This document shows positions 54,347 to 63,999 of a stretch of 64,000 nucleotides of DNA, in pieces. The stretch spans positions 288,847 to 352,846 of the forward strand of contig NZ_FNRJ01000002.1 in NCBI RefSeq assembly GCF_900107855.1. Direction: 5' to 3'. The notes below the pieces were generated by a model that was not told the DNA's origin, searched no databases, and saw only the letters and a list, made by a program, of their open reading frames with translations. This DNA is from Marinobacterium iners DSM 11526 (GTDB taxonomy: Bacteria > Pseudomonadota > Gammaproteobacteria > Pseudomonadales > Balneatricaceae). The first letter of the stretch is position 1. The number at the start of each line of letters is the position of its first letter. The translations under genes and the position numbers were made by a program.

Positions 54347-54906
54347 TGCGCCGCGCCGTTGCGGTTCATATCTTCCATCAAAGCACGATAGAGATCACGG
54401 TACTCGGCAGCCTGCTTTTCACCGAAAAGCGGGTCTTCAGGCAACGGCAACGCTTCTTCAAGCTGTTGCCAGTCAGTATCACCGGCCAATTTGCGAATAC
54501 CGGGGAACAGTTCTCGCTCTTCAAAATCCAGATGCTGGCGCTCGGTACTGACAAACTCATCCAGCTGATCGGTGAACCGATCCATCGGCATCACGGCGTC
54601 ATGCAGGATCGCATCAATGGACTCGGCCAAGTCATGAGACAGTTGTTTCAGCTTTGCGTGTTCGGCTTCACACTGGTCAAAACCCTTGTCCAAGTCAGCA
54701 TCACGGCCACGGAAGTGTTCGTACATCACATCTTCACGCGGGTGGTGATGCTGGTCGGCATAGCTGCCGACATACGCCACCACGTCCGCCATCAATGAAA
54801 AGTTCGGGTGATTGCCTTCACGCAACCGCTCTACTTTCAGCGTCAGTATTTCGAGCAGACGGTTCAGGTTGATATGATCCTGATGCAGTTCTGACAGAAT
54901 TGTCAT
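54343..54906 (-). CDS. Hemerythrin domain protein
   Basis: 187 residues, all-helical, with metal-ligand pattern HQDHINLNRLLE, YADQHHHPREDVMYEHF, CEAEHAKLKQ and ERQHLDFEERELFP; the HxxxE pairs suit a di-iron hemerythrin. Cytosolic, no signal. Possible oxygen, nitric-oxide or iron sensing/storage. GGAGA eight bases before the ATG. Confidence 0.9.
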   Translation of the reverse strand: MTILSELHQDHINLNRLLEILTLKVERLREGNHPNFSLMADVVAYVGSYADQHHHPREDVMYEHFRGRDADLDKGFDQCEAEHAKLKQLSHDLAESIDAILHDAVMPMDRFTDQLDEFVSTERQHLDFEERELFPGIRKLAGDTDWQQLEEALPLPEDPLFGEKQAAEYRDLYRALMEDMNRNGAAH

Positions 54907-55008
54907 GTTGGTGTCTCCGCTACAGCTTGCTTTACTTCACTATAGACGAGTCTCATTGCCTCATCTTGACAGGGATCAAGCTTAACCAGTGCGGTAGACG
55001 AAGGTTGA

Positions 55009-55821
55009 TCAGTGACCGTTGCCGTTGCTGCTGTCGATATCAAGCAGATCCAGCAACATACCCAGCTTGTGCTCGATATCCTGCAGCAGGTGCTGCCCCT
55101 TGTCATTGATGACCGGAGCAATACTGTTTTCAAGCTGCACGATGCCATCCTGACTTTGCCGCAAGGCCTGCATCAAATTGCGTGAGCGTTTCTTGTTGCT
55201 GTCGGTCAGTTGTTCAATACGTGACAGGGTGCGCTGCAACTGATGATCCAGCTCATGTAAACGCTCGCTCACGCCCAGCATGCCATCACTGAGGGCGTGA
55301 CTGACACTGTCAAGCTGATGTTCCAGTTGCTGGACGGCATGACGAAAGCGGGACAGAAACTGCTCGCCTTCTCGTTCCATGAAAATAGCCAGCAACTCTT
55401 CCGGCAGCATGGCTCGGTTACGACCATCGGTACGGATAGAGTATTCGCCGCGTTGGGTACAGTAGGGCTTATTCTGCCCAGGGGGAATCTCGACCCGAAA
55501 GATGGGCCTGGAAGCCGAGAGGTTTTCGGTAAAAATATGGATATCAACGTTAGGTATACAGCCGGTGGCCTTGTTGACCAGCGTTAGCCTGGCTTTGTCG
55601 TCCACTTCACAGCCGACTACCCTGCCACGCTGCACACCGTCTTCAGTGGTGTACTCATCGATGCCGATCAACAATGTGCCACCCAATGCCGTATTGGCGA
55701 AGGCAACAAGATCCGACGCCTTCACCGCCTGGGTTTCACGCTTGAAATCCACGTTCAGACCTTCCGGTAACGACAGAAGGTGGCGGGTGTGCTGGCTAAG
55801 GCGTCGGTACTCTCGCTGCAT
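55009..55821 (-). CDS. AlbA/Schlafen-type ATP-binding domain protein with coiled-coil tail
   Basis: 270 residues. Residues about 20-135 form an AlbA_2 (Schlafen-like) domain with LNVDFKRETQAVKASDLVAF, GGTLLIGIDEY, IFRVEIPPGQNKPY and EYSIRTDGRN. Residues about 145-262 are a long, Gln-rich coiled coil instead of the usual winged-helix regulator. No transposon or restriction genes adjoin it. It follows a small membrane protein by 14 bases on the same strand, suggesting a two-gene unit. Function unknown. Confidence 0.8.
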   Translation of the reverse strand: MQREYRRLSQHTRHLLSLPEGLNVDFKRETQAVKASDLVAFANTALGGTLLIGIDEYTTEDGVQRGRVVGCEVDDKARLTLVNKATGCIPNVDIHIFTENLSASRPIFRVEIPPGQNKPYCTQRGEYSIRTDGRNRAMLPEELLAIFMEREGEQFLSRFRHAVQQLEHQLDSVSHALSDGMLGVSERLHELDHQLQRTLSRIEQLTDSNKKRSRNLMQALRQSQDGIVQLENSIAPVINDKGQHLLQDIEHKLGMLLDLLDIDSSNGNGH

Positions 55822-55835
55822 CGTATGGTGTCAGA

Positions 55836-56222
55836 TCAGCGGTAAAGCTCTTCATTAAACGGATCGAGAGGCTGTGCCAGCTGGTCATCATTGCGTTGAT
55901 ACAGCACCCGGCTTTCAAACTTAAGCCCTTTGCTGGCAAACCAGCGCTCAATCCCTTCAACGTTTTCCTCAACCTGACTCAGTCGATACCAGGCCGAAAG
56001 GATACGGTAGAAATAGAGGCCAAACAGACCAGCTGCAGCACCCAGAAAGAACTCGGAGCCCAGCGCAAACACCATCAACACCACACCTGCCACCCAGACC
56101 CTGCTGGCACGGGCATCCTTCAGTATTTCGTTCAGTACCTGGCACTGATCATGGAACTTCAGATAACGGCGGTAATTCTGCTGAAGATCAAATTTGTCAC
56201 TGGCGTTCAGATACGGTTCCAT
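55836..56222 (-). CDS. Small two-helix membrane protein, unknown
   Basis: 128 residues: an N-terminal soluble segment (about 1-40), two close transmembrane helices (about 42-75) with a short turn, and a soluble C-terminus (RYVLYQ-like; GIERWFASKGLKFESRVLYQ). No family recognised. It is co-directional with, and 14 bases before, the AlbA-type gene, so it may anchor that coiled-coil protein at the membrane (inference). Confidence 0.7.
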   Translation of the reverse strand: MEPYLNASDKFDLQQNYRRYLKFHDQCQVLNEILKDARASRVWVAGVVLMVFALGSEFFLGAAAGLFGLYFYRILSAWYRLSQVEENVEGIERWFASKGLKFESRVLYQRNDDQLAQPLDPFNEELYR

Positions 56223-56291
56223 CTACTTATCCTTCACGGTTTGTTGTTCCGGTTGTGTGCACCACCAAACGGGCGCGCTGTAATGCCCTGT

Positions 56292-58907
56292 TCAAACAAG
56301 GCTCTTGCTTACCACTTCATATACATCAGCCGACAGCTCGGCGGTATCCATCATTCGTTGTAGCTGATCACGCATCAACGCCCGACGCACCGGTTCATAA
56401 CGCTTCCAGCGAGTCAGCGGTGTCAGCAGCCTTGCTGCCACCTGAGGATTTTGACGGTCCAGCTTCAGGATCCAGTCTGCCAGCCAGGTATAGCCGCTGC
56501 CATCCTCGGCATGAAACTGCACCAGGTTCTGACCACAGAACCCACCGATCAATGCACGCAGCTTGTTCGGGTTGCGCATATCAAACATGGGATGCCGGCT
56601 CAACGACACCACGCGTTCCAGCGCACCGGGAGCCGAGTCGGATGCTTGAATTGCCAGCCACTGATTCATCACCAGCGACTCATGCTGCCACTGCAGGTAA
56701 AACGCTTCCAGCAACTCGGCGCCCACTTCACGAAAGCCCGAATGCACAACCAGCGACAGCGCCGCCTGCTGATCGGTCATATTATCACTCTGCTCGAACT
56801 GCTGGCGTGCAAGCTCCAGCCAAGGCTCACGGCCTGTGGCGATCAGATACTCCAGGGCCAGGTTCTTCAGACTGCGCAATCCGATCGATGCTGCATCCGG
56901 CGAGTAGGTGCCGGATGCAGCATCACAGCGCTGGTAGACTGCCAGCCACTCCGACTCAAGCGCTCGCGCCAGTGCTGTGCGCATGAATTCACGCGCTTCA
57001 TGAATGGCAATGACATCAATTTCATCGGCCAGTTCACTCAATTGTGCCTCGGATGGCAAACGCAACAGTTGAGCCACCATCGCGGGGTCAAGGTTCTCAT
57101 CACGCAGCAGGCCACGCCAGGCATCGACAAGCGCCTGTTCACACTGCATCGGTTCGCCCCGACACCAGGCTTCTGTCTGCTGCTGCAGCAAACGCACGCT
57201 CAATCGCTGGCCGGCATCCCAGCGATTGAAGCCATCAGTATCATGACGCAGCAGCATCAACAGTTGCTGATCCGTATAGGCATAGTCCAGTTTAACCGGG
57301 GCCGAGAAACCACGCAGCAGTGAGGGCACCGGGCGGCTCGGAATACCTTCGAAGCGGAACACCTGTTCCTCTTCGGTCAACTCCAGCACCCGGCTGCACA
57401 GTTCGGTACCATCATCAGCCAGCAGCCCCATGGCCAGCGGCAAGTGGTAGGGCAATTTGTGCTCCTGGCCTGGACTCGGTGGACAGCTCTGACTGACGTG
57501 AAGCTCGTAGCAACCGGTTTCGGCATCGTACTGATCGGAAACATTGAGCCTGGGCGTACCGGCTTGAGAGTACCAGCGGCGGAACTGGCTCAGGTCGCGA
57601 CCTGAGACGTCTTCCATAGCTCGTACGAAATCGTCTGTGGTAACGGCTTGGCCATCATGCCGTTCAAAATAGAGGTCACTGCCTTTTCGGAACAGCTCCG
57701 GCCCAAGCAGGGTGTGCAGCATCCTCACCACCTCTGCCCCTTTCTCGTACACTGTCAGGGTATAGAAGTTGGAAATTTCGATGTAGGACTCCGGCCGTAC
57801 CGGATGTGCCATGGGGCCGGCATCTTCGGCGAACTGGGCCGTGCGCAACAGCGTCACATCCTCAATACGCTTCACTGTACGGGAGTTCATATCAGCCGAA
57901 AATTCGGCATCCCGGAAGACGGTAAATCCCTCCTTCAGACTGAGCTGGAACCAATCACGGCAGGTGACACGGTTACCCGACCAGTTATGGAAATACTCGT
58001 GTGCCACCACTGCTTCCACGCGCTGAAATGCAGCATCGGTAGTGGTTTGAGGGTGAGCAAGCACACAGGAGGTATTGAAGATGTTAAGCCCCTTGTTCTC
58101 CATCGCACCCATGTTGAAGAAATCCACCGCCACGATCATGTAGATGTCCAGGTCGTATTCACGACCATACACCTGCTCATCCCAGCGCATGGCATTCTTG
58201 AGCGAGACCATCGCGTGGTCCAGTTTGTCCAGATCCTTGCGTTCGGCATAAATACGCAGTGCCACTTCACGGCCCGAAGCGGTGGTGTAGTGATCCTCAA
58301 CCAACGCGAGATCACCTGCGACCAGCGCAAACAGGTAGCTGGGCTTGGGCCAGGGATCTTCCCACGTCACCCAATGACGGCCGCCATCGGCATCGCCTGA
58401 GGCAACCGGGTTACCGTTTGACAGCAGTACAGGATAACGCGTCTTGTCGGCTACCAGCGTAGTGGTAAATACCGACATGACATCCGGACGATCGGGAAAA
58501 AAGGTGATGCGCCGGAAACCCTCGGCCTCACACTGGGTACAAAACATGCCATCGGACTTGTACAGGCCTTCCAGTGCAGTATTTTGCTGTGGCAGCAGCC
58601 GAGTGACACATTCCAGCGTAAAGCTGTCAGGCACGTTTGGGATGACCAATCGGCCATCGGCACGGGCATAGTCGGATGCACACAGCACCTCGCCGTCAAT
58701 GCTCAGCCGCTGCAGCTCAATCTCGTCATCACCCAACAGTTCAAGCGCTTGGCGACTGCCCGCTTCCGGATTGATGCTGATGCTCAGCTGCGCTCGCACC
58801 AGTGCCTGTTCTTCTTCCAGCTCAAAGCGCAGCGCTGTACGCTCCACTCGCCAGGCGGGGGGCTGATAGTCTTCCAGATAGATTGCATGGGGCTGTTGAG
58901 CTGACAT
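56292..58907 (-). CDS. pepN: Aminopeptidase N
   Basis: 871 residues, M1 metallopeptidase of the bacterial PepN type. The exopeptidase motif GAMEN and the zinc motif HEYFHNW with the second Glu downstream (LSLKEGFTVFRD) are intact; N-terminal beta-sandwich and C-terminal helical domains follow the E. coli protein (870). Removes N-terminal residues from peptides in the cytosol. AGGAG precedes the ATG. Confidence 0.97.
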   Translation of the reverse strand: MSAQQPHAIYLEDYQPPAWRVERTALRFELEEEQALVRAQLSISINPEAGSRQALELLGDDEIELQRLSIDGEVLCASDYARADGRLVIPNVPDSFTLECVTRLLPQQNTALEGLYKSDGMFCTQCEAEGFRRITFFPDRPDVMSVFTTTLVADKTRYPVLLSNGNPVASGDADGGRHWVTWEDPWPKPSYLFALVAGDLALVEDHYTTASGREVALRIYAERKDLDKLDHAMVSLKNAMRWDEQVYGREYDLDIYMIVAVDFFNMGAMENKGLNIFNTSCVLAHPQTTTDAAFQRVEAVVAHEYFHNWSGNRVTCRDWFQLSLKEGFTVFRDAEFSADMNSRTVKRIEDVTLLRTAQFAEDAGPMAHPVRPESYIEISNFYTLTVYEKGAEVVRMLHTLLGPELFRKGSDLYFERHDGQAVTTDDFVRAMEDVSGRDLSQFRRWYSQAGTPRLNVSDQYDAETGCYELHVSQSCPPSPGQEHKLPYHLPLAMGLLADDGTELCSRVLELTEEEQVFRFEGIPSRPVPSLLRGFSAPVKLDYAYTDQQLLMLLRHDTDGFNRWDAGQRLSVRLLQQQTEAWCRGEPMQCEQALVDAWRGLLRDENLDPAMVAQLLRLPSEAQLSELADEIDVIAIHEAREFMRTALARALESEWLAVYQRCDAASGTYSPDAASIGLRSLKNLALEYLIATGREPWLELARQQFEQSDNMTDQQAALSLVVHSGFREVGAELLEAFYLQWQHESLVMNQWLAIQASDSAPGALERVVSLSRHPMFDMRNPNKLRALIGGFCGQNLVQFHAEDGSGYTWLADWILKLDRQNPQVAARLLTPLTRWKRYEPVRRALMRDQLQRMMDTAELSADVYEVVSKSLV

Positions 58908-58919
58908 TGCGACTCCTGC

Positions 58920-59756
58920 CTAAACGCTTAGCTGTACCTTGTAAGCGGAAAATTTACGTATATTGATGACACCGGTATCCAGAATCAGATACTGCCCCTT
59001 GATACCCAGGAGCACCCCGGATACCTCCGGTTCCTTATCAAAATTATGGGTGCTGATTTTGCCCGGATACTGGTCTACCGGATACTCGATCTCGACCACG
59101 TCGGCCTCCAGCTGGCGGATTGCCGCCTCACCGAAACGCTCACGCAGCTTATTGAGCTCATCAGCGCAGAGCCCAAGCAAACGGTCACGTTCCGCTTTGA
59201 GGTCGATACCCGGATTTCCCCCCTTGAGCATGGTCCGCCAATTGGTCTTGTCACTGACGTGGGCCGCAATGATCTGTTCAATCAGACCCGAATGCAGGCG
59301 GTTGTCCACTTCAAGGATCGGCAACGCCTGAATGGCGCCCTGATCCATCCAGCGGGTGGGTATCTGCTCACCCCGGGTAATGCCGACCTTGAGGCCGGAT
59401 GAGTTGGCCAGATAGACCACGTGGGGCTGAAAACAGTGACGTTCGCCCCAGGCCGGATCACGACAGGTACCTTCGTGATAATGACATTTTTCCGGCTTGA
59501 CGATACAGCTGTCACACTGGGGAAGCTTGGTAAAGCAGGGGTAGCAATAGCCCTGACTGAAGCTTTTTTTCGTTTTGCGACCACAGTGAAGACAGTTGAT
59601 TTCTTGCTGGTACACCAGTCGAATCGGCTTGCCGATCAGTGCATTAAGATCAACCTGCTCATCACCGATCGGCAGCTGATAGTGAACGGGCTGCTCCAGC
59701 CGGGTATACATCTTGCGCAAGCCACCAACAGCAGGGGTATCTACAGTATCAACCAT
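58920..59756 (-). CDS. DUF2797 family protein
   Basis: 278 residues with a Cys-rich zinc-ribbon-like core (CLHCGRKTKKSFSQGYCYPC, then CDSCIVKPEKCHYH) and a C-terminal conserved half (LKVGITRGEQIPTRWMDQGA, TNWRTMLKG) characteristic of DUF2797. Function unknown. The gene start overlaps the end of the yeaC-like gene by eight bases, implying a shared transcript; it ends 12 bases before pepN. Confidence 0.88.
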   Translation of the reverse strand: MVDTVDTPAVGGLRKMYTRLEQPVHYQLPIGDEQVDLNALIGKPIRLVYQQEINCLHCGRKTKKSFSQGYCYPCFTKLPQCDSCIVKPEKCHYHEGTCRDPAWGERHCFQPHVVYLANSSGLKVGITRGEQIPTRWMDQGAIQALPILEVDNRLHSGLIEQIIAAHVSDKTNWRTMLKGGNPGIDLKAERDRLLGLCADELNKLRERFGEAAIRQLEADVVEIEYPVDQYPGKISTHNFDKEPEVSGVLLGIKGQYLILDTGVINIRKFSAYKVQLSV

Positions 59757-60018
59757 CAGCCAGAATCTTCAGAACCTGCGGCTGCAGCGGATCACTGCCA
59801 TGCTGCTTGCCATCGGGGCGGGTGCGGTCGATGAAACCGACACATTGATCTTCGGGCATATTGCGCTTGTGCTCATAGGCGATGACGGCACGCAGACTGG
59901 TCTCGCGCTGCTCCTGCGTCAAACGCTCGCCATTGGGCCACTTGCCCAGCTCCACTGCGCGGCGCAGTGACTGGTAGATATCCGGCGTCATCGCCTCAAT
60001 CATCTTGTCCAGAGTCAT
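59749..60018 (-). CDS. yeaC: DUF1315 family protein (YeaC-like)
   Basis: 89 residues; block LDKMIEAMTPDIYQSLRRAV and ELGKWPNGERLTQEQ match E. coli YeaC/DUF1315. Function unknown. GGAG lies six bases before the ATG at 60018, which decides this start over the ATG at 60024 and over a much longer frame that runs into the rhomboid gene. Confidence 0.88.
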   Translation of the reverse strand: MTLDKMIEAMTPDIYQSLRRAVELGKWPNGERLTQEQRETSLRAVIAYEHKRNMPEDQCVGFIDRTRPDGKQHGSDPLQPQVLKILADG

Positions 60019-60059
60019 TAGCATCTCCTGAGTTGGATGTTCCGATTTTAGCACAGTGC

Positions 60060-60908
60060 TCAGCTGAAACGCCTGCCCAGAAACCGTACCAGCAACAGCC
60101 AGAGCAGCCCGGCCAGCAGCCCGGCAAGGTGGGCGGTATTGGCTATTGCGCCAAGGCCGACTCCCTGCAACACACCGGTGAACCCCAATACCAGCCACAG
60201 CAGCATAAAGCCCATCAATGCGGGCGGCAGACCGATACGAGGCTGCATACCAGACTGGTCCCACAACCAGGCATAGCTCAGCAAGGCAAACACCACACCC
60301 GACATGCCGCCAAACATGGGGCCGCTGACAACAAACTGCGCAAGGTTGGACAATACGCCACTGAACAGTACCAGGCCAAGGAAAGGCAGGCTGCCCTGCT
60401 CCGGCTCCACTCTTACGCCGACAACCCAAACCCAGAGCAGGTTAAACATGATATGCAGCAGGCTGAAATGCATGAAAACCGGCGTAATCAGTCGCCACAG
60501 CTCACCGGTTGCCAGCATGGCCGCCAGCGTATGCCAACGCGCCTGCTGGCCGAACACCTCAAAGGAGGTAAAACTGAACAGCGCCATCTGCTGCAGATCG
60601 GAACCGAAGCCAATCAGCAGACTGAACAGCGCGCTTAACGCTATCAGTGACAAGGTAACCGGAATGCGACGCCAGCTGACAGACCTTATCGCCCGTTTTC
60701 GGGAGCGAATTTCGACCTGATCCAGCTTGCCGCCGCCATGCCAGTATTCGTACAACTCATGCACCTGAGCCGGGTTGAATTCGGGACTGACATAAAGCCG
60801 CTGCCACTCACCTTCCTCGACCACACGATGAGACACCCCATGCTGCCACAGGAACGCGGTAAATTCGGTCAGATCCTCGCTCAGAGGCGATTCGACGGCC
60901 GGTATCAT
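60060..60908 (-). CDS. glpG: Rhomboid intramembrane serine protease GlpG
   Basis: 282 residues: a cytosolic N-terminal domain (about 1-70) and six transmembrane helices. The rhomboid Ser (in FGGMSGVVFAL, about 203) and His (in NTAHLAGLLAGLL, about 260) are present, as are HFSLLHIMFNLLW and the WR motif (ELWRLITPVFMH). Intramembrane proteolysis in the inner membrane. ATG overlaps the stop of the phosphoesterase by four bases. Confidence 0.92.
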   Translation of the reverse strand: MIPAVESPLSEDLTEFTAFLWQHGVSHRVVEEGEWQRLYVSPEFNPAQVHELYEYWHGGGKLDQVEIRSRKRAIRSVSWRRIPVTLSLIALSALFSLLIGFGSDLQQMALFSFTSFEVFGQQARWHTLAAMLATGELWRLITPVFMHFSLLHIMFNLLWVWVVGVRVEPEQGSLPFLGLVLFSGVLSNLAQFVVSGPMFGGMSGVVFALLSYAWLWDQSGMQPRIGLPPALMGFMLLWLVLGFTGVLQGVGLGAIANTAHLAGLLAGLLWLLLVRFLGRRFS

Positions 60909-61888
60909 GAGGCACCGATCTCCGACTGAGGCAGATGAACCTCCCGCGCCACATCGACCCAAACAAACTTGTCAGGATCAATGCGGGTTTCATCATCCAG
61001 CCGGTAGGCTACCAATTTGCCGTACTTGACCGCACTGAAATCAATGCAGGCAATATTGTCCGTGACAGGCCGCGGCACCCCCTCCCGCCAGTAGTGACCT
61101 ATAAACAACGGCTTTTCCTGCGGGCCATAATAGATCAGGTCTTTCCGCTGCCTCTCGGTAATGGGCAGGCGTGCCAGGTGAGGCGGCAGCGGGTCTGGCT
61201 GAAATACCACATCGACGAGGTATTGTGGATCCGGCGTCCAGAATTTGGTGCGGAAAAAGCGACGTCGAAAACCATCCTTGCTTACCATCACTTCATTATT
61301 GGGCAAGCGCAAATGAGTACCACGCAGAAGACGATCCATTATTTCCCATTCAAAGCTGTCTTCGATCGCCGAACGACACAAAAAGTCGTGCGTGATTTGA
61401 TTGCCGCCGTACTGCTGTCGGAAACGATCAATCAAGCCCTGATGCCAGCAGGCATGCACCACCCGAAAGTGATCAAATTCGAGAAACAATGGCAGCTGCA
61501 GGAACCAATCCATGTATTCCCTCTGTTCATCTGGCCAGGGTGAAAGCTGCTCCAGTGTCTGCTGCAGAATACGTTGGTGACGCGGGGTATGCTCACGCAG
61601 AAATTCACCGGGACGGTCCGGATCTGGGGTCATGTAACAGAGATAGTTGTACTCGTGGTTGCCCATCACGATTTCGGCCTGGCCGGCATCAACCATATCC
61701 CTGACAATATGCAACGCTTCACGTATATGCGGCCCGCGATCAATGATATCGCCAATAAAAATGACCTTACGATCAGCATGGCGATAGACGCCATTGATCT
61801 GCCGATACCCCATGCGGGCCAGCAACATGCGCAGACTGAGCGCACAGCCATGCACATCACCGATCAGATCATAACCCTGGCTTTTCAC
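60905..61888 (-). CDS. Calcineurin-like metallophosphoesterase
   Basis: 327 residues. Motifs GDVHG, GDIIDRG and GNHE of the PPP-type phosphatase/diadenosine tetraphosphatase superfamily are near the N-terminus; later YFRTKFWTPDPQ and PLFIGHYW suit the larger metallophosphoesterase group rather than short ApaH. Substrate not settled. GTG start at 61888 with GGAG seven bases upstream. Overlaps glpG and follows nadK by 3 bases. Confidence 0.88.
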   Translation of the reverse strand: MKSQGYDLIGDVHGCALSLRMLLARMGYRQINGVYRHADRKVIFIGDIIDRGPHIREALHIVRDMVDAGQAEIVMGNHEYNYLCYMTPDPDRPGEFLREHTPRHQRILQQTLEQLSPWPDEQREYMDWFLQLPLFLEFDHFRVVHACWHQGLIDRFRQQYGGNQITHDFLCRSAIEDSFEWEIMDRLLRGTHLRLPNNEVMVSKDGFRRRFFRTKFWTPDPQYLVDVVFQPDPLPPHLARLPITERQRKDLIYYGPQEKPLFIGHYWREGVPRPVTDNIACIDFSAVKYGKLVAYRLDDETRIDPDKFVWVDVAREVHLPQSEIGAS

Positions 61889-61891
61889 ATT

Positions 61892-62779
61892 TCACTCCTG
61901 TTGACCGGGCTTGGAACTCCATCCCAGTTTTTCACGGCAGGTGCGATAGAAATCGTAATCCTGCGGGTGCAACAGTTTCAGTTTCTGCGATTTCTTGCGG
62001 ATCGTAATACTGTCTCCCGGCGCCAGGCTCAGGTTCAACTGACCATCACAGGAGATCGCGGGATAGGTCTTGTTATCCTCACTGATCACCATTTTCAACT
62101 CGCTGTTTCCGTCAACCACGATCGGGCGGCTGGACAGGGTATGCGGAAACATCGGCACCAGCACCAGCGCATCAATTTTGGGATGCATGATGGGACCGCC
62201 CGCTGACAGAGCGTAGGCTGTTGAGCCGGTCGGCGTGGATACAATCAGTCCGTCCGAACGCTGGGTATAGACAAACTGCCCTTCGATATACAGCTCAAAC
62301 TGAATCATTCGGGTGGCCTTGCCCGGGTGAATCACGCAGTCATTCAAGGCGGTCATCTCGGCAATCGGCTCGCCGTTACGCTTGATCTCCACATCCAGCA
62401 GAAAGCGTGAATCAACCGTGTAACGCCCGGACAACACCTGTATTAACTTGTCTTCAAAATCCTGTGGGGAGATATCGGTCAAAAAACCCAGATTGCCACG
62501 GTTGATCCCCAGCACCGGAATCTTGCTTTGTGCGAGCGAGCGGGCGGCACCCAACAGACTCCCATCACCACCTACGACAATGGCAAGATCACAGATCTCT
62601 CCCATCATCTTCTGTTTACACACCTGCTGGCCATGACCCGGCATCACCTCGGCGATGGACTGGTCCAGTATGACGTTCAACCCTCGATCGTCCAGAAAGC
62701 GAATCAGCTGTTTCAGGGTATCAATGACGGACTTGCTGCCGAGGCGCCCAATCAAGCCGATGTTGCGAAAGTTATCCAT
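61892..62779 (-). CDS. nadK: NAD kinase
   Basis: 295 residues, ATP-NAD kinase: GGDGSLLGAARSLAQS (active-site GGDG), GINRGNLGFLTDI, and NDCVIHPGKATRMIQFELYI and SDGLIVSTPTGSTAYALSAGG. Makes NADP in the cytosol. The phosphoesterase begins 3 bases downstream. AGGG six bases before the ATG. Confidence 0.97.
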   Translation of the reverse strand: MDNFRNIGLIGRLGSKSVIDTLKQLIRFLDDRGLNVILDQSIAEVMPGHGQQVCKQKMMGEICDLAIVVGGDGSLLGAARSLAQSKIPVLGINRGNLGFLTDISPQDFEDKLIQVLSGRYTVDSRFLLDVEIKRNGEPIAEMTALNDCVIHPGKATRMIQFELYIEGQFVYTQRSDGLIVSTPTGSTAYALSAGGPIMHPKIDALVLVPMFPHTLSSRPIVVDGNSELKMVISEDNKTYPAISCDGQLNLSLAPGDSITIRKKSQKLKLLHPQDYDFYRTCREKLGWSSKPGQQE

Positions 62780-62825
62780 GCCAGCCCTGCTCTCCCGATA
62801 GGATCTTTAGGTGTATGTGAACGCA

Positions 62826-63770
62826 TTATACGACCAGAGGCCCGCTAAAGGCAGACGCCAGCATTGAAAGCCTGGCTTGATGGCCGCGAACGCCCTGCAA
62901 CCCGCCAGTGTGTACCAGCACCACCTTGCTGCCTGCGACGACCCGCCCTTCGAACAGTAATCGATTGAATGCCATCAACAGCTTTGCGGTATAGACCGGA
63001 TCAAGTGGCAACCGGTATACCTCATCAACATGCTTGATCATGGCTGCAAGCTCGGCATCCAGCCGCGCATAGCCCCCACGATGGGCATCTTCCAGCAGTT
63101 CCCAGCCACTGCTGTCAGCATAGCCGGCCCTGAGGAGCAACGCATTGATCCTTGAGAGCATTTCAGGCCCACACTTGAGTACCGGCACACCCAGCACACG
63201 GCTACCTTCAGGCTTTGCGGCCACCAGCCCTGCAAGGGTACCGCCACTGCCAACAGCCGTCAGCAGCAGGTCGGCACCCTGCTCACGCATAGCCGGCAAC
63301 TGCCATATCTCGCTTACGGAATGAACGGCCGAAGGCGTAGTTCCACCCTCAGGGACAACCAAGGCATTACCATGCTCCAGCGACAGTTGATGCTGATAGT
63401 GCGCACAATCACGAAAACGGTAGGTTTTTCGGTCCACAAACTGCAGCCGCATACCCCACCGCCGCGCATCACTCAACATGGCATTGGCTGCATATTCAGG
63501 TTCACCACGAATGATACCAACGGTTTCAACACCTGATTGAAAACCCGCATAAGCCAGTGCGTGGATATGGTTGGACCAGGCACCGCCGAAGCTGAGGATG
63601 GGGCATCTCAGTTTTCGTGCCTGCTCAAGCGCAGGCCTGAGCTTGAACCACTTGTTACCGCTCACCAGGGGATGGATGCCATCAAGGCGCAACACTGACA
63701 CATCAACCCCGAACCGGTCATATAAACGGGAGGACAGCGGTTGCATCACTATTTTGGCAGGCTCAAACAA
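62826..63770 (-). CDS. PLP-dependent ACC deaminase/D-cysteine desulfhydrase family enzyme
   Basis: 314 residues, fold-type II PLP enzyme. The PLP lysine is in VSGNKWFKLRPALEQ, the serine/asparagine motif in LSFGGAWSNHIHALAYAG and the phosphate loop in AVGSGGTLAGLVA. Family members act as 1-aminocyclopropane-1-carboxylate deaminase or D-cysteine desulfhydrase (DcyD); sequence alone does not decide. A TTG start (63770) or the ATG at 63746 are both possible. Confidence 0.9.
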   Translation of the reverse strand: MFEPAKIVMQPLSSRLYDRFGVDVSVLRLDGIHPLVSGNKWFKLRPALEQARKLRCPILSFGGAWSNHIHALAYAGFQSGVETVGIIRGEPEYAANAMLSDARRWGMRLQFVDRKTYRFRDCAHYQHQLSLEHGNALVVPEGGTTPSAVHSVSEIWQLPAMREQGADLLLTAVGSGGTLAGLVAAKPEGSRVLGVPVLKCGPEMLSRINALLLRAGYADSSGWELLEDAHRGGYARLDAELAAMIKHVDEVYRLPLDPVYTAKLLMAFNRLLFEGRVVAGSKVVLVHTGGLQGVRGHQARLSMLASAFSGPLVV

Positions 63771-63923
63771 GGACAGATTCCAGAATCACATCAAACAGAT
63801 TTTGGACAACAGACTATCAGTTCAGTCCAAGCCTGAACTATTCAGCTTTCGTCGGAAGACAGCAACCGAGCGCAACTACTTGTTGCAAAGAGATAAATGA
63901 GATGTAAAACAGGAAGGATGTTC

Positions 63924-63999
63924 TGGTGGGCGAAGAGGGGTTCGAACCCCCGACCCTCTGCTTGTAAGGCAGATGCTCTCCCAACTGAGCTATTCGCCC
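63924..63999 (-). tRNA. tRNA-Val(TAC), CCA encoded
   Basis: Minus-strand cloverleaf of 76 bases: acceptor GGGCGAA/TTCGCCC, D arm, anticodon loop CTTACAA (anticodon TAC, plus positions 63964-63966), variable loop GGGTC, T arm with TTCGAAC, discriminator A and encoded CCA (63924-63926). The 5' end is one base from the window edge, so any further tRNAs upstream of it in transcription would be outside. The gap 63771-63923 holds nothing else recognisable. Confidence 0.97.

Noticed and set aside
59749..60429. A 226-codon frame read as one protein with YeaC at its end
   Set aside because: Its first half is an off-frame reading of the rhomboid gene; the true YeaC start at 60018 has a ribosome site.
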